Source: Faecalimonas sp. (lineage in GTDB: Bacteria; Bacillota; Clostridia; Lachnospirales; Lachnospiraceae). From it: a stretch of DNA of 64,000 nucleotides. The DNA lies in NCBI GenBank assembly GCA_029264305.1, contig JARICA010000020.1, positions 1 through 64,000 on the forward strand. Direction: 5' to 3'. The notes beneath the pieces were generated by a model. It did not search any database. It saw nothing but the letters and a program-made list of their open reading frames with translations, and was not told the origin of the DNA. The position numbers and the translations under genes are program-made. Positions 52,383 to 63,593 of this stretch are shown in pieces. Position 1 is the first letter of the stretch. Every line of letters starts with the position of its first letter.

Positions 52383-53063
52383 ATGAAGAAAGCTATTTTA
52401 GCGACTAAAGTCGGAATGACTCAAATCTTCAACGAAGACGGAGCTTTAACTCCAGTAACTGTACTTCAAGCTGGTCCATGTGTGGTAACACAGATTAAAA
52501 CAGTTGAAAATGACGGTTACAGCGCTGTTCAGGTTGGTTTTGTTGACAAAAAAGATAAAATTGTTAACGTAGACAAGAATGGCAAAAAAGAAATCGTGCA
52601 CAGACACGGTGTAACAAAAGCAGAAAAAGGACATTTTGACAAAGCTGGTGTTTCAGGTAAAAGATTTGTAAGAGAATTCAAATTTGAAAATGCTGACGAA
52701 TACACATTAGCACAGGAAATCAAAGCAGATATCTTTGCTGCAGGAGATAAAGTAGATGCTACTGCAATCTCAAAAGGTAAAGGATTCCAAGGTGCTATTA
52801 AGAGACATAACCAACACAGAGGTCCTATGACTCACGGTTCTAAATTCCATCGTCATGCAGGTTCTAATGGTTCTGCATCTGATCCAAGTAAAGTTTTCAA
52901 AGGTAAAAAGATGCCAGGACACATGGGAAGTAAGAAAATTACAATTCAGAATCTTGAAATCGTAAGAGTAGATGCTGAAAACAACTTAATCTTAGTAAAA
53001 GGATCAGTTCCAGGACCTAAGAAATCTTTAGTAACAATTAAAGAAAGCGTAAAAGCAATCTAG
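52383..53063 (+). CDS. rplC: Ribosomal protein L3
   Basis: 226 residues, slightly longer than the usual 209, mostly by a more extended central region. Seen: [18 protein letters not shown] at the N-terminus and [14 protein letters not shown] with GQ/GSN loop elements. RBS AGGAGGTAAT selects this ATG; an earlier in-frame ATG lies before the site. Confidence 0.97.
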   Translation: MKKAILATKVGMTQIFNEDGALTPVTVLQAGPCVVTQIKTVENDGYSAVQVGFVDKKDKIVNVDKNGKKEIVHRHGVTKAEKGHFDKAGVSGKRFVREFKFENADEYTLAQEIKADIFAAGDKVDATAISKGKGFQGAIKRHNQHRGPMTHGSKFHRHAGSNGSASDPSKVFKGKKMPGHMGSKKITIQNLEIVRVDAENNLILVKGSVPGPKKSLVTIKESVKAI

Positions 53064-53091
53064 TCTTTAATAGGAAAGGAGGAACACACAG

Positions 53092-53712
53092 ATGGCAAAC
53101 GTATCTGTTTATAATATCGAAGGTAATGAAGTTGGAACAATCGACTTAAACGATGCTGTATTTGGTGTTGAAGTAAATGAACACTTATTACACATGGCAG
53201 TTGTAAACCAACTTGCAAATAAACGTCAGGGAACACAGAAAGCGAAAACTCGTTCAGAAGTTTCTGGCGGTGGTAGAAAACCATGGAGACAAAAAGGAAC
53301 AGGACATGCAAGACAAGGTTCTACAAGATCTCCACAATGGACAGGCGGTGGAGTGGTATTTGCTCCAACACCAAGAGATTACTCTTTTAAATTAAATAAA
53401 AAAGAAAAAAGAGCAGCTCTTAAATCAGCTCTTACATCAAGAGTATTAGAAAATAAATTTATCGTTCTTGACGAAATTAATTTTGGAGAAATCAAAACAA
53501 AGAATTTCCAAAATGTATTGAATAACTTAAATGTATCTAAAGCATTAGTTGTATTAGAAGATGATAATAGAAATGCAGAATTATCTGCAAGAAACATCGC
53601 TGCAGTTAAAACAGCAAAAACAAATACAATCAATGTATATGATATCTTGAAATACAACACAGTAGTTACAACAAAAGCTGTTGTTGAAAAAATCGAGGAG
53701 GTGTATGCATAA
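53092..53712 (+). CDS. rplD: Ribosomal protein L4
   Basis: 206 residues. The exit-tunnel loop [32 protein letters not shown] (in part) is the family signature. In other bacteria L4 also represses the S10 operon. Its stop overlaps the rplW start by one base. RBS AAAGGAGG. Confidence 0.97.
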   Translation: MANVSVYNIEGNEVGTIDLNDAVFGVEVNEHLLHMAVVNQLANKRQGTQKAKTRSEVSGGGRKPWRQKGTGHARQGSTRSPQWTGGGVVFAPTPRDYSFKLNKKEKRAALKSALTSRVLENKFIVLDEINFGEIKTKNFQNVLNNLNVSKALVVLEDDNRNAELSARNIAAVKTAKTNTINVYDILKYNTVVTTKAVVEKIEEVYA

Positions 53713-54011
53713 TGGCAAACATTCAGTATTATGATGTGATCCTTAAACCAGTAGTTACAGAAAAAAGTATGGAACTTATGGGAGATAAGAAATACACTTT
53801 CTTAGTTCACACAGAAGCTACAAAAAATCAGATTAAAGAAGCAGTGGAAAAAATGTTCGAAGGAACAAAAGTAAAAAGTGTTAATACAATGAATCTTGAT
53901 GGAAAAACAAAAAGACGTGGTATGACATTTGGAAAAACTGCTAAAACAAAAAAAGCAATCGTTCAGTTAACAGCTGATTCGGCTGATATTGAAATTTTCG
54001 AAGGGTTATAA
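53712..54011 (+). CDS. rplW: Ribosomal protein L23
   Basis: 99 residues. Begins [18 protein letters not shown], with [21 protein letters not shown] following. Docking site for trigger factor and SRP on the large subunit. Confidence 0.97.
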   Translation: MANIQYYDVILKPVVTEKSMELMGDKKYTFLVHTEATKNQIKEAVEKMFEGTKVKSVNTMNLDGKTKRRGMTFGKTAKTKKAIVQLTADSADIEIFEGL

Positions 54012-54093
54012 AATAACCACACGAGAGTGAAAGAGACTATACGCATAAAAGCGTGACAACAAATAATTCAGAGTAACGAAAGGAGACAAAGTA

Positions 54094-54936
54094 ATGGGAA
54101 TTAAAACATACCGCCCATATACACCTTCAAGAAGACAAATGACTGGTTCTGATTTCTCAGAAATCACAAAGTCTACACCAGAGAAATCATTAGTTGTTTC
54201 TTTGAGCAAGACAGCTGGTCGTAATAATCAGGGTAAAATTACTGTAAGACACCGCGGAGGCGGAGCAAAAAGAAAATATAGAGTAATCGACTTCAAAAGA
54301 AGAAAAGATGGAATTCCAGCAACTGTAATTGGAATTGAATATGATCCAAACAGAACTGCAAATATCGCATTAATTTGTTATGCAGATGGAGAAAAAGCAT
54401 ACATTCTTGCTCCAGAAGGATTAACAGATGGAATGAAAGTTATGAATGGACCAGAAGCAGAAGTAAGAGTAGGTAACTGCTTACCACTTTCTGAAATTCC
54501 AGTAGGTACACAAATCCATAACATTGAGTTATATCCAGGAAAAGGTGGACAGTTAGTTCGTTCAGCAGGAAACAGTGCTCAATTAATGGCAAAAGAAGGA
54601 AAATATGCAACACTTAGATTACCATCAGGTGAAATGAGAATGGTTCCAATCGTATGTAGAGCATCTATCGGTGTTATCGGAAATGGTGACCACAACTTAA
54701 TTAACATTGGTAAAGCAGGACGTAAACGTCACATGGGATTCAGACCAACAGTTCGTGGTTCTGTTATGAACCCTAATGACCATCCACATGGTGGTGGTGA
54801 AGGTAAGACTGGTATCGGTCGTCCAGGTCCAAGCACACCTTGGGGCAAACCAGCACTTGGTCTTAAGACTAGAAAGAAAAACAAACAGTCTAACAAGTTA
54901 ATCGTTAGAAGAAGAGATGGTAAAGGTATCAAATAA
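54094..54936 (+). CDS. rplB: Ribosomal protein L2
   Basis: 280 residues. Seen: [20 protein letters not shown] and the C-terminal [20 protein letters not shown] with the peptidyl-transferase region His. An 82-bp spacer after rplW has small hairpins; RBS AAAGGAG. Confidence 0.97.
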   Translation: MGIKTYRPYTPSRRQMTGSDFSEITKSTPEKSLVVSLSKTAGRNNQGKITVRHRGGGAKRKYRVIDFKRRKDGIPATVIGIEYDPNRTANIALICYADGEKAYILAPEGLTDGMKVMNGPEAEVRVGNCLPLSEIPVGTQIHNIELYPGKGGQLVRSAGNSAQLMAKEGKYATLRLPSGEMRMVPIVCRASIGVIGNGDHNLINIGKAGRKRHMGFRPTVRGSVMNPNDHPHGGGEGKTGIGRPGPSTPWGKPALGLKTRKKNKQSNKLIVRRRDGKGIK

Positions 54937-54965
54937 ATAGTTAGTTTACAAGGAGGTTAGAACCT

Positions 54966-55247
54966 ATGGCTCGCTCACTTAAAAAAGGACCATTTGCAGA
55001 TGAAAGCTTACTTAAAAAAGTAGAAGCTATGAACGCTGCAGGTGATAAATCAGTTATAAAAACTTGGTCACGTCGTTCTACAATCTTCCCACAGTTCATT
55101 GGACACACAATTGCTGTTCATGATGGAAGAAAACATGTGCCTGTATATGTAACAGAGGATATGGTTGGACATAAACTTGGAGAATTTGTTGCAACAAGAA
55201 CATACAGAGGACACGGAAAAGACGAAAAGAAATCAAGAGTTCGTTAA
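54966..55247 (+). CDS. rpsS: Ribosomal protein S19
   Basis: 93 residues. Begins [37 protein letters not shown] is the core motif. RBS AAGGAGGT. Confidence 0.97.
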   Translation: MARSLKKGPFADESLLKKVEAMNAAGDKSVIKTWSRRSTIFPQFIGHTIAVHDGRKHVPVYVTEDMVGHKLGEFVATRTYRGHGKDEKKSRVR

Positions 55248-55277
55248 TTAATTGTAATTTGAAAGGAGGGTTCATCC

Positions 55278-55664
55278 ATGGCAAAAGGACATAGATCCCA
55301 AATCAAAAGAGAGAGAAATGCAAATAAGGACACTAGACCATCAGCTAAGTTATCTTATGCTAGAGTTTCTGTTCAAAAAGCATGTTTCGTATTAGATGCC
55401 ATTAGAGGTAAGGATGTACAAACAGCACTTGGTATTTTAACTTACAATCCAAGATATGCTTCAAGCTTAATAAAGAAATTATTAGAATCAGCAATTGCAA
55501 ATGCTGAAAATAACAACGGAATGAATGTTGAAAACCTTTATATTGAAGAATGCTACGCAAATAAAGGACCAACAATGAAGAGAATTAAACCGAGAGCACA
55601 GGGTAGAGCTTACAGAATCGAAAAGAGAATGAGCCACATTACTTTAGTGCTTAATGAAAGATAA
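55278..55664 (+). CDS. rplV: Ribosomal protein L22
   Basis: 128 residues. Core [20 protein letters not shown] and exit-tunnel loop [19 protein letters not shown]. Slightly long N-terminus ([13 protein letters not shown]) compared with many. RBS GAAAGGAGG. Confidence 0.96.
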   Translation: MAKGHRSQIKRERNANKDTRPSAKLSYARVSVQKACFVLDAIRGKDVQTALGILTYNPRYASSLIKKLLESAIANAENNNGMNVENLYIEECYANKGPTMKRIKPRAQGRAYRIEKRMSHITLVLNER

Positions 55665-55675
55665 GGAGGGCAATA

Positions 55676-56332
55676 ATGGGACAGAAAGTTAATCCTCATG
55701 GCTTAAGAGTCGGTGTTATCAAAGAATGGGACTCTAAATGGTATGCAGAAGAAAAGTTTGCAGATTATTTAGTAGAAGACCATAAAATCAGAACATTTCT
55801 TAAAAAGAAATTATACAGTGCAGGAGTTTCTAAGATTGAAATCGAAAGAGCTTCTGACCGTGTAAAAATTATTATTTATACAGCAAAACCTGGCGTAGTA
55901 ATCGGTAAAGGTGGAGCAGAAATTGAAAAAGTAAAAACAGAACTTCAGAAGTTTACAGATAAAAAATTAGTTGTAGACATTAAAGAAATTAAAAGACCAG
56001 ATAAAGATGCTCAGTTAGTTGCTGAAAACATTGCTTTACAATTAGAAAATCGTATTTCTTTCAGACGTGCAATGAAATCTTGTATGTCAAGAACAATGAA
56101 AGCAGGAGCACTTGGAGTTAAAACTTCTGTATCAGGACGTCTTGGTGGAGCTGATATGGCTCGTACAGAGTTCTATAGTGAAGGAACTATTCCACTTCAG
56201 ACACTTAGAGCAGACATCGATTATGGATTCGCAGAAGCAGACACAACTTACGGAAAAGTTGGTGTTAAAGTTTGGATCTATAAAGGCGAAGTTCTTCCAA
56301 CAAAAGAGACTAAGGAAGGGAGCGATAAATAA
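55676..56332 (+). CDS. rpsC: Ribosomal protein S3
   Basis: 218 residues. KH domain with [13 protein letters not shown]-terminal [18 protein letters not shown] and C-terminal [17 protein letters not shown]. mRNA-entry and helicase protein of the 30S subunit. RBS AAGGAGG, 11 bp after rplV. Confidence 0.97.
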   Translation: MGQKVNPHGLRVGVIKEWDSKWYAEEKFADYLVEDHKIRTFLKKKLYSAGVSKIEIERASDRVKIIIYTAKPGVVIGKGGAEIEKVKTELQKFTDKKLVVDIKEIKRPDKDAQLVAENIALQLENRISFRRAMKSCMSRTMKAGALGVKTSVSGRLGGADMARTEFYSEGTIPLQTLRADIDYGFAEADTTYGKVGVKVWIYKGEVLPTKETKEGSDK

Positions 56333-56334
56333 TT

Positions 56335-56772
56335 ATGTTAATGCCAAAAAGAGTAAAACGTCGTAAACAATTCCGTGGTTCTATGAAAGGAAAAGCTTTA
56401 CGCGGAAATAAAATTACAAATGGTGAATATGGTATCGTAGCAACAGAGCCATGCTGGATTCGTTCAAATCAGATCGAAGCTGCCCGTATTGCGATGACTC
56501 GTTACATCAAACGTGGTGGTAAAGTATGGATTAAAATATTCCCAGACAAACCAGTAACTACAAAACCAGCTGAAACACGTATGGGTTCAGGAAAAGGAAC
56601 TCTTGAATACTGGGTAGCAGTTGTAAAACCAGGACGCGTTATGTTCGAACTTGCTGGAGTACCAGAAGAAACAGCACGTGAAGCATTACGTCTTGCAATG
56701 CACAAATTACCTTGTAAATGTAAGATAGTTTCTCGCGAAGATTTAGAAGGCGGTGATAACAGTGAAAATTAA
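56335..56772 (+). CDS. rplP: Ribosomal protein L16
   Basis: 145 residues. Seen: [20 protein letters not shown] and [19 protein letters not shown], the tRNA A-site region. It overlaps rpmC by 11 bp. Confidence 0.97.
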   Translation: MLMPKRVKRRKQFRGSMKGKALRGNKITNGEYGIVATEPCWIRSNQIEAARIAMTRYIKRGGKVWIKIFPDKPVTTKPAETRMGSGKGTLEYWVAVVKPGRVMFELAGVPEETAREALRLAMHKLPCKCKIVSREDLEGGDNSEN

Positions 56773-56968
56773 TACATTTGTAAAAGATTTAAAAGCAAAA
56801 TCAGTTGCAGAATTAAACGAAGAATTAGTAGCTGCTAAAAAGGAACTTTTTAACTTAAGATTCCAAAACGCAACAAATCAATTAGATAACACAAGCAGAA
56901 TTAAAGAAGTTAGAAAAAACATTGCTAGAATTCAGACAGTAATTACAGAAGCTTCTAAAGCTGAATAA
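56762..56968 (+). CDS. rpmC: Ribosomal protein L29
   Basis: 68 residues, a two-helix hairpin protein: [23 protein letters not shown] start inside the end of rplP, with GGCGGTGAT as ribosome site; an upstream GTG in frame is less well placed. Confidence 0.92.
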   Translation: MKINTFVKDLKAKSVAELNEELVAAKKELFNLRFQNATNQLDNTSRIKEVRKNIARIQTVITEASKAE

Positions 56969-57009
56969 AATACTGAGCTTTGTGTAAAAATTGTGAAAGG
57001 AGCAAAACT

Positions 57010-57264
57010 GTGGAAAGAAATTTAAGAAAAACACGTGTTGGTAAAGTTGTTAGCAACAAAATGGATAAAACTATTGTAGTTGCAGTTGAAGACCACGTAA
57101 AACATCCTCTTTACAACAAAATCGTAAAGAGAACATATAAATTAAAAGCGCATGATGAAGCAAATGAATGCAACATCGGTGATAAAGTAAAAGTTATGGA
57201 AACAAGACCATTATCTAAAGATAAGAGATGGAGACTTGTTGAAGTTATGGAAAAAGTAAAATAG
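57010..57264 (+). CDS. rpsQ: Ribosomal protein S17
   Basis: 84 residues. [20 protein letters not shown] is the typical N-terminus. GTG start chosen because AAAGGAG lies 7 bp upstream; the longer frame from 56980 has no site. Confidence 0.95.
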   Translation: MERNLRKTRVGKVVSNKMDKTIVVAVEDHVKHPLYNKIVKRTYKLKAHDEANECNIGDKVKVMETRPLSKDKRWRLVEVMEKVK

Positions 57265-57285
57265 TATTTAAGGAGGGTTACCTGC

Positions 57286-57654
57286 ATGATACAGCAAGAA
57301 AGTAGACTTAAAGTAGCAGACAATACAGGTGCTAAAGAATTACTTTGCATCCGTGTATTAGGTGGTTCTACTAGAAGATATGCAAGCATTGGTGATGTAA
57401 TCGTTGCTTCTGTTAAAGACGCAACACCAGGTGGCGTTGTTAAAAAAGGTGATGTAGTAAAAGCTGTAGTTGTTCGTACAGTAAATAAAACACGTCGTAA
57501 AGACGGTTCTTACATCAGATTTGATGAAAATGCTGCTGTAATTATTAAAGATGACAAGAATCCAAAAGGAACTCGTATTTTTGGACCAGTAGCGAGAGAG
57601 CTTCGTGAAAAACAATTTATGAAAATTGTTTCATTAGCTCCAGAAGTACTATAA
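57286..57654 (+). CDS. rplN: Ribosomal protein L14
   Basis: 122 residues, standard. Begins [50 protein letters not shown] follows (both in part). RBS AAGGAGG. Confidence 0.97.
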   Translation: MIQQESRLKVADNTGAKELLCIRVLGGSTRRYASIGDVIVASVKDATPGGVVKKGDVVKAVVVRTVNKTRRKDGSYIRFDENAAVIIKDDKNPKGTRIFGPVARELREKQFMKIVSLAPEVL

Positions 57655-57666
57655 GGAGGTACCTGT

Positions 57667-57978
57667 ATGTCAACAATGAAAATTAAAAAAGGTGATACAG
57701 TTAAAGTAATCGCCGGAAAAGATAAAGACAAAGAAGGCAAAGTAATTGCTGTAAATAAAAAAGATAATACAGTATTAGTTGAAGGTGTCAATATGTTGAC
57801 AAAGCACACAAAACCAAGTGCAACTAATCAGAATGGTGGAATTGTTCACCAGGAAGGACCTATTGATGCTTCTAACGTAATGTATCTTCACAAAGGAACA
57901 GCCACAAGAGTAGGCTTTAAAATGGACGGAGATAAAAAAGTACGTTTCGCAAAATCAACAGGCGAAGTTATCGACTAA
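57667..57978 (+). CDS. rplX: Ribosomal protein L24
   Basis: 103 residues. KOW motif [20 protein letters not shown], then [12 protein letters not shown]. Assembly initiator of the 50S subunit. RBS AAGGAGG. Confidence 0.97.
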   Translation: MSTMKIKKGDTVKVIAGKDKDKEGKVIAVNKKDNTVLVEGVNMLTKHTKPSATNQNGGIVHQEGPIDASNVMYLHKGTATRVGFKMDGDKKVRFAKSTGEVID

Positions 57979-58001
57979 TTCAGGGAAGGAGGAAAATCAC
58001 T

Positions 58002-58541
58002 TTGAGTAGACTTAAAGAAACATACCAGAATGAAATCGTTGACGCAATGATTAAAAAATTCGGTTATAAAAATATTATGGAAGTACCAAAACTCGATAAA
58101 GTTGTTATTAACATGGGTGTTGGTGAAGCAAAAGATAATCATAAAGTGTTAGAATCTGCTGTAGCAGACCTTGAAAAAATTGCAGGACAGAAAGCAGTTC
58201 TTACAAAAGCAAAAAAATCAGTAGCGAACTTCAAACTTAGAGAAGGAATGGCTATTGGATGTAAAGTTACTTTAAGAGGAGAAAAAATGTATGAATTCGT
58301 TGATCGTTTAATCAACCTTGCATTACCTCGTGTACGTGACTTTAGAGGTGTAAATCCTAACGCATTTGATGGAAGAGGTAACTATGCTCTTGGAATTAAA
58401 GAACAATTAATTTTCCCTGAAATCGAATACGATAAAATCGATAAAGTAAGAGGAATGGATATCATTTTTGTTACAACAGCAAAAACTGACGAAGAAGCTC
58501 GTGAATTATTGACACAGTTCAATATGCCATTTACAAAATAG
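58002..58541 (+). CDS. rplE: Ribosomal protein L5
   Basis: 179 residues. [19 protein letters not shown] and [19 protein letters not shown] are diagnostic. TTG start, supported by GAAGGAGG. Confidence 0.97.
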   Translation: MSRLKETYQNEIVDAMIKKFGYKNIMEVPKLDKVVINMGVGEAKDNHKVLESAVADLEKIAGQKAVLTKAKKSVANFKLREGMAIGCKVTLRGEKMYEFVDRLINLALPRVRDFRGVNPNAFDGRGNYALGIKEQLIFPEIEYDKIDKVRGMDIIFVTTAKTDEEARELLTQFNMPFTK

Positions 58542-58558
58542 TAGGGAGGAAAAATTTC

Positions 58559-58744
58559 ATGGCAAAAACATCTATGAAAATTAAACAACAACGTAAACAA
58601 AAATTCTCTACTAGAGAGTATAATCGTTGTAAAATTTGTGGACGTCCACACGCATATTTAAGAAAATACGGAATTTGCAGAGTTTGCTTCCGTGAATTAG
58701 CATATAAGGGACAAATCCCTGGAGTAAAAAAAGCTTCTTGGTAG
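58559..58744 (+). CDS. rpsN: Ribosomal protein S14, zinc (type Z)
   Basis: 61 residues with four zinc-binding Cys: CKIC-x12-CRVC. The zinc form, about 30-40 residues shorter than the zinc-free form. RBS GTAGGGAGG. Confidence 0.97.
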   Translation: MAKTSMKIKQQRKQKFSTREYNRCKICGRPHAYLRKYGICRVCFRELAYKGQIPGVKKASW

Positions 58745-58856
58745 AATTAGAAGCAACTTAGTGAAAACTAGGATATCCGTAGTAGAAGTGGTCGGTTATA
58801 CCGACTACATCTGAAGGATGTAACAATAAAGGTAAAGAAAAAGGAGGCAACTTCAA
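58745..58856 (+). other. Structured rpsN-rpsH spacer
   Basis: 112 bp. Hairpin GTGGTCGGT-TATA-CCGACTAC and a smaller ACATCT-GAAGG-ATGT. No coding sequence seen. Confidence 0.45.
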
Positions 58857-59258
58857 ATGACTATGAGTGATCCAATCGCAGATATGCTTACAAGAATTCG
58901 TAATGCAAATACTGCTAAACATGATACAGTAGATGTTCCAGCATCTAAAATGAAAATCGCTATTGCTGATATTCTTTTCAACGAAGGATACATTGCAAAA
59001 TATGACATCGTAGAAGATGGATGCTTTAAAACAATTCACATCACATTAAAATACGGTGCTGATAAAAATGAAAAAGTTATTTCAGGTCTTAAGAGAATCT
59101 CAAAACCAGGTCTTCGTGTATATGCGAACAGAGATGAACTTCCTAGAGTATTAGGTGGACTTGGAACAGCAATTATTTCAACAAACCAGGGTGTTATTAC
59201 AGATAAAGAAGCAAGAAAACTTAACGTAGGTGGAGAAGTACTTGCATTCGTTTGGTAG
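58857..59258 (+). CDS. rpsH: Ribosomal protein S8
   Basis: 133 residues. [19 protein letters not shown] at the N-terminus and [22 protein letters not shown] at the end (in part). S8 is the translational repressor of the spc operon in E. coli; it may bind one of the spacer RNAs here. RBS AAGGAGG. Confidence 0.97.
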   Translation: MTMSDPIADMLTRIRNANTAKHDTVDVPASKMKIAIADILFNEGYIAKYDIVEDGCFKTIHITLKYGADKNEKVISGLKRISKPGLRVYANRDELPRVLGGLGTAIISTNQGVITDKEARKLNVGGEVLAFVW

Positions 59259-59411
59259 GTTGAAACCAATTTAATGAGAGGTCGTTCTTTACACTTGGAG
59301 TAATTCCTGGTGAAAAGAACTTCTATAAATAACGAGTTAAGAACTCGATGCAACTGAAAACAGAGAAACTTATATAGTTTTTCCGAGAATTTAAGTGTAG
59401 GAGGTAACGGT
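59259..59411 (+). other. Structured rpsH-rplF spacer
   Basis: 153 bp. Contains CGAGTT-AAG-AACTCG and possible long-range ACACTT/AAGTGT pairing at its two ends (about 59292 and 59393). No coding sequence seen. Confidence 0.5.
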
Positions 59412-59954
59412 ATGTCACGTATAGGAAGACTACCAGTAGCAATTCCAGCAGGTGTAACTGTTGAAATCGCTGAAAACAACAAAGTGACTGTAACAGGTCC
59501 TAAAGGAACTCTTGTAAGAGAACTTCCAGTAGAAATGGAAATCAAAAAAGAAGGCGAAGAAGTTGTAGTAACAAGACCAAGTGATTTAAAAAGAATGAAA
59601 GCTTTACATGGTCTTACAAGAACATTAATCAACAACATGGTTGTTGGTGTTACTCAAGGATATGAAAAAGTTCTTGAAGTAAACGGTGTTGGTTACAGAG
59701 CAGCTAAATCAGGAAACAAATTAACATTAAACTTAGGATACTCACATCCAGTAGAAATGACTGATCCAGAAGGTGTTGAAACAGTACTTGAAGGACAGAA
59801 CAAAATCACTGTTAAAGGTATCGATAAAGAAAAAGTAGGCCAATACGCAGCTGAAATCAGAGATAAAAGAAGACCTGAACCATATAAAGGTAAAGGTATT
59901 AAATATGCTGATGAAGTTATCAGACGTAAAGTTGGTAAGACTGGTAAAAAATAA
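59412..59954 (+). CDS. rplF: Ribosomal protein L6
   Basis: 180 residues. [18 protein letters not shown] start and the C-terminal signature [31 protein letters not shown]. Confidence 0.97.
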   Translation: MSRIGRLPVAIPAGVTVEIAENNKVTVTGPKGTLVRELPVEMEIKKEGEEVVVTRPSDLKRMKALHGLTRTLINNMVVGVTQGYEKVLEVNGVGYRAAKSGNKLTLNLGYSHPVEMTDPEGVETVLEGQNKITVKGIDKEKVGQYAAEIRDKRRPEPYKGKGIKYADEVIRRKVGKTGKK

Positions 59955-59971
59955 TTAAGGAGAGTGTGAAG

Positions 59972-60340
59972 ATGGTTAGTAAAAAATCAAGAAGCGAAGT
60001 TCGTGTAAACAAACATAGAAAATTACGTAACCGTTTCAGCGGTACAGCTGAAAGACCACGTTTAGCTGTGTTTAGAAGTAATAATCATATGTATGCTCAA
60101 ATTATTGACGATACAGTTGGAAATACTCTAGTTTCAGCATCTACTCTTCAGAAAGAAGTAAAAGCAGAATTAGAAAAAACTAACAACGTTGATGCAGCAG
60201 CATACTTAGGAACAGTAATTGCTAAAAAAGCAATTGAAAAAGGTATCAATACTGTTGTCTTTGATAGAGGCGGCTTTATATACCAAGGAAAAATCAAAGC
60301 GTTAGCAGATGCAGCTAGAGAAGCTGGATTAGAATTCTAG
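59972..60340 (+). CDS. rplR: Ribosomal protein L18
   Basis: 122 residues. 5S rRNA-binding protein: [20 protein letters not shown] and [22 protein letters not shown] chosen over an in-frame GTG two codons earlier, with AAGGAGAG upstream. Confidence 0.96.
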   Translation: MVSKKSRSEVRVNKHRKLRNRFSGTAERPRLAVFRSNNHMYAQIIDDTVGNTLVSASTLQKEVKAELEKTNNVDAAAYLGTVIAKKAIEKGINTVVFDRGGFIYQGKIKALADAAREAGLEF

Positions 60341-60354
60341 GAGGAGGAACACAC

Positions 60355-60864
60355 ATGAAACAAAATCGTATTGATGCTAGTCAATTAGAACTAACAGAAA
60401 AAGTGGTATCAATCAAACGTGTAACCAAAGTTGTTAAAGGTGGTCGTAACTTCAGATTCACAGCTTTAGTAGTTGTTGGCGATGGAAATGGCCATGTTGG
60501 TGCAGGTTTAGGAAAAGCAGCAGAAATTCCTGAAGCAATCCGTAAAGGAAAAGAAGATGCAATGAAAAAAATGGTAACAGTTGCATTAGATGAACACAAT
60601 AGTGTAACACATGATTTAATCGGTAAATTTGGTAGTGCATCCGTATTACTTAAAAAAGCTCCAGAAGGTACTGGAGTTATCGCTGGAGGTCCAGCGCGTG
60701 CGGTAATCGAACTTGCAGGTATTAAAAACATCCGTACTAAATCATTAGGTTCTAACAATAAACAAAACGTAGTACTTGCTACAATTAATGGGTTAAGTCA
60801 AATTAAAACTCCAGAAGAAGTAGCTAAGCTTCGCGGTAAATCTGTTGAAGAAATCTTAGGCTAA
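60355..60864 (+). CDS. rpsE: Ribosomal protein S5
   Basis: 169 residues. [19 protein letters not shown] and [17 protein letters not shown] are diagnostic. RBS AGGAGGAG. Confidence 0.97.
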   Translation: MKQNRIDASQLELTEKVVSIKRVTKVVKGGRNFRFTALVVVGDGNGHVGAGLGKAAEIPEAIRKGKEDAMKKMVTVALDEHNSVTHDLIGKFGSASVLLKKAPEGTGVIAGGPARAVIELAGIKNIRTKSLGSNNKQNVVLATINGLSQIKTPEEVAKLRGKSVEEILG

Positions 60865-60878
60865 GGAGGAGATTGAAA

Positions 60879-61058
60879 ATGGCAAATTTAAAAATCACAT
60901 TAGTAAAATCTACAATCGGTGCTGTACCAAAACACAAAAAAACAGTTGAAGCGTTAGGGTTAAAAAAGGTAAACAAAACAGTTGAATTACCTGATAATGC
61001 TGCAACAAGAGGAATGGTACAACAGGTAAGACATTTAGTAAAAGTAGAAGAAGTTTAA
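60879..61058 (+). CDS. rpmD: Ribosomal protein L30
   Basis: 59 residues. [20 protein letters not shown] and [18 protein letters not shown] preferred over a TTG two codons earlier; AAGGAGG precedes it. Confidence 0.96.
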   Translation: MANLKITLVKSTIGAVPKHKKTVEALGLKKVNKTVELPDNAATRGMVQQVRHLVKVEEV

Positions 61059-61080
61059 TATTGGATAAGGAGGTGTCACG

Positions 61081-61521
61081 ATGAACTTATCAAACTTAAG
61101 ACCAGCAGATGGATCAAAACACAGTGATAATTTCAGAAGAGGTCGTGGACATGGTTCTGGAAACGGCAAAACAGCGGGAAAAGGACACAAAGGTCAGAAA
61201 GCACGTTCAGGCGGCACAAGACCAGGCTTTGAAGGTGGACAGATGCCATTATACAGAAGAATACCAAAAAGAGGTTTCACTAACAGAAACACAAAAGAAA
61301 TCATTGGTATTAATGTAGATGCTTTAGAAGCATTTGATAACGATACAGTAGTTTCAATTGAAACACTTATCGAAGCAGGGATTGTAAAAAATCCTAGAGA
61401 TGGAGTAAAAATTCTTGGTAATGGAGAATTAACTAAGAAGCTTACAGTTCAGGCAAATGCTTTCAGTGCATCTGCAGTAGAAAAAATTGAAGCTCTTGGT
61501 GGAAAAGCAGAGGTGATCTAA
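61081..61521 (+). CDS. rplO: Ribosomal protein L15
   Basis: 146 residues. Gly-rich N-terminus [20 protein letters not shown] and [17 protein letters not shown]. secY starts on the very next base after its stop. Confidence 0.97.
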   Translation: MNLSNLRPADGSKHSDNFRRGRGHGSGNGKTAGKGHKGQKARSGGTRPGFEGGQMPLYRRIPKRGFTNRNTKEIIGINVDALEAFDNDTVVSIETLIEAGIVKNPRDGVKILGNGELTKKLTVQANAFSASAVEKIEALGGKAEVI

Positions 61522-62838
61522 TTGCTTAAGACATTCCGTAAGGCTTTTCAGATCGAGGATGTTAGAAAACGTATTTTTTATACGTTTCTAATGTTACTCG
61601 TTATTAGAATAGGGTCAATTTTACCAACTCCGGGAGTTGACCCAACATATATTCAGAATTTTTTCAAAAGCCAAACAGGTGAAGCATTCAACTTTTTCAG
61701 CGCGTTTACAGGTGGTTCGTTGGAGAGAATGTCAATTTTTGCGTTGAGTATTACACCATATATCACTTCATCAATTATTATGCAACTTCTTACAATTGCG
61801 ATTCCAAAATTGGAAGAAATGCAAAAAGATGGAGAAGATGGAAGAAAGAAAATTGCATCAATTACACGTTATGTTACAGTAGTTCTTGCTTTAATTGAAT
61901 CAATAGCAATGTCTGTTGGTTTTGGAAGAAGTGGATTACTTGTAAAATATAACTTTGTAAATGTAGCAGTTGCTGTATTAACATTAACAGCAGGTTCGGC
62001 ATTTCTTATGTGGGTTGGTGAAAGAATTACAGAAAAAGGAATCGGAAATGGTATTTCGGTTGTATTATTGATTAATATTATTTCACGTATGCCTAGTGAT
62101 TTTATGACACTTTACACAAAATTTATGAAAGGCAAATCACTTGCTAAAGCAGGTCTTGCAGGATTAATTATTTTAGCAATTTTACTTATCGTAGTTATTT
62201 TTGTAATTGTTCTTCAAGACGGACAAAGAAAAATTTCAGTTCAGTATTCGCAAAAAGTGCAGGGAAGAAAGAACGTAGGTGGACAATCTACATTCATTCC
62301 TTTAAAAGTGAATACTGCCGGTGTAGTTCCGGTAATCTTTGCTTCCTCATTAATGCAAACTCCAGTTGTTATTGCTGGATTTTTAGGAAAAGGTAATGGC
62401 AGTGGAATTGGAAGTGAAATTTTAAAAGGATTATCTTCAAATAACTGGTGTAATCCAGAAAACTTAAAATATTCTTGGGGATTAGTACTTTACATCGTAC
62501 TTACTATCGTATTTGCATATTTCTACACATCGATTACATTTAATCCATTAGAAATTGCAAACAACATGAAAAAGAGCGGTGGGTTTGTTCCAGGAATTCG
62601 TCCTGGGAAACCAACAGTTGAATATCTGACAAAGATTTTAAATTATATTATCTTTATCGGAGCAGTAGGACTTGTAATTGTTCAGGTAATTCCATTCATC
62701 TTTAATGGATGGTTGGGAGCAAATGTTTCATTTGCAGGTACATCACTAATCATTATTGTAGGTGTTGTATTAGAAACTTTGAAACAGGTTGAATCTCAAA
62801 TGCTTGTACGTAATTACAAAGGTTTCTTAAATAATTAA
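61522..62838 (+). CDS. secY: Preprotein translocase subunit SecY
   Basis: 438 residues, ten transmembrane helices. Seen: GVDPTYIQNFF plug region, SIFALSITPYITSSIIMQLL and GGFVPGIRPGKPTVEYL cytoplasmic loop. Pore of the Sec translocon with SecG encoded at 13.5 kb. TTG start placed directly after the rplO stop, with GAGGTGATC as ribosome site inside rplO. Confidence 0.97.
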   Translation: MLKTFRKAFQIEDVRKRIFYTFLMLLVIRIGSILPTPGVDPTYIQNFFKSQTGEAFNFFSAFTGGSLERMSIFALSITPYITSSIIMQLLTIAIPKLEEMQKDGEDGRKKIASITRYVTVVLALIESIAMSVGFGRSGLLVKYNFVNVAVAVLTLTAGSAFLMWVGERITEKGIGNGISVVLLINIISRMPSDFMTLYTKFMKGKSLAKAGLAGLIILAILLIVVIFVIVLQDGQRKISVQYSQKVQGRKNVGGQSTFIPLKVNTAGVVPVIFASSLMQTPVVIAGFLGKGNGSGIGSEILKGLSSNNWCNPENLKYSWGLVLYIVLTIVFAYFYTSITFNPLEIANNMKKSGGFVPGIRPGKPTVEYLTKILNYIIFIGAVGLVIVQVIPFIFNGWLGANVSFAGTSLIIIVGVVLETLKQVESQMLVRNYKGFLNN

Positions 62839-62841
62839 TCA

Positions 62842-62890
62842 TTTAGTGTCCTGTGTTAACTTGTATATCGAGTTGATGCAGAACACTAAA
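62842..62890 (+). ncRNA. Long hairpin between secY and adk
   Basis: TTTAGTGT..CTG..TTAACT pairs with AGTTGA..CAG..ACACTAAA with two small symmetric internal loops and a 9-nt apical loop. No T run follows, so it is not an ordinary terminator; possibly an RNA processing or regulatory element. Confidence 0.6.
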
Positions 62891-62944
62891 ATGCTATACG
62901 GACATTTTTATAAAATTATGTAACTTGTAGTAAGGAGGAAAATG

Positions 62945-63589
62945 ATGAAGATTATTATGCTAGGTGCTCCAGGAGCAGGGAAAGGTACACAGGCAAAAAA
63001 AATTGCTGAAAAATATGGTATTCCACATATTTCTACAGGAGATATTTTTAGAGCAAATATCAAAAATGGAACGGAATTAGGGAAAAAAGCAAAAACATAT
63101 ATGGATGAAGGACTTCTTGTGCCAGATGAATTAGTTGTTGATTTAGTAGTAGATCGAGTACAACAAGAGGATTGTAAAAACGGATATGTATTAGATGGAT
63201 TTCCAAGAACAATTCCACAGGCGGATGCATTGGATAAAGCACTTGCTGAGTTTGGAGAAAAAATGGATTATGCAATCAATGTAGAAGTTCCAGATGATAA
63301 TATCGTAAATCGTATGTCAGGTAGAAGAGCTTGTGTTGGATGTGGAGCAACATATCATATTGTACATGCACCAACAAAAGAAGAAAATATTTGTGATACT
63401 TGTGGTGGAGAATTAATTTTAAGAGATGATGACAAACCAGAAACTGTTTTGAAACGTCTCGGGGTATATCATGAACAAACACAGCCACTTATTCAATACT
63501 ATACAGATAAGAACATTCTTGTAGAAGTAGATGGAACAGTGGATTTAGAAGATGTATTCAAAGCAATTGTAAACATTCTAGGAGAATAA
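62945..63589 (+). CDS. adk: Adenylate kinase, zinc-lid type
   Basis: 214 residues. P-loop [35 protein letters not shown]-type NMP region and a zinc LID with CVGC ... CDTC. Balances ATP, ADP and AMP. Two ATGs in tandem; AAGGAGG fits either. Confidence 0.97.
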   Translation: MKIIMLGAPGAGKGTQAKKIAEKYGIPHISTGDIFRANIKNGTELGKKAKTYMDEGLLVPDELVVDLVVDRVQQEDCKNGYVLDGFPRTIPQADALDKALAEFGEKMDYAINVEVPDDNIVNRMSGRRACVGCGATYHIVHAPTKEENICDTCGGELILRDDDKPETVLKRLGVYHEQTQPLIQYYTDKNILVEVDGTVDLEDVFKAIVNILGE

Positions 63590-63593
63590 GAAT

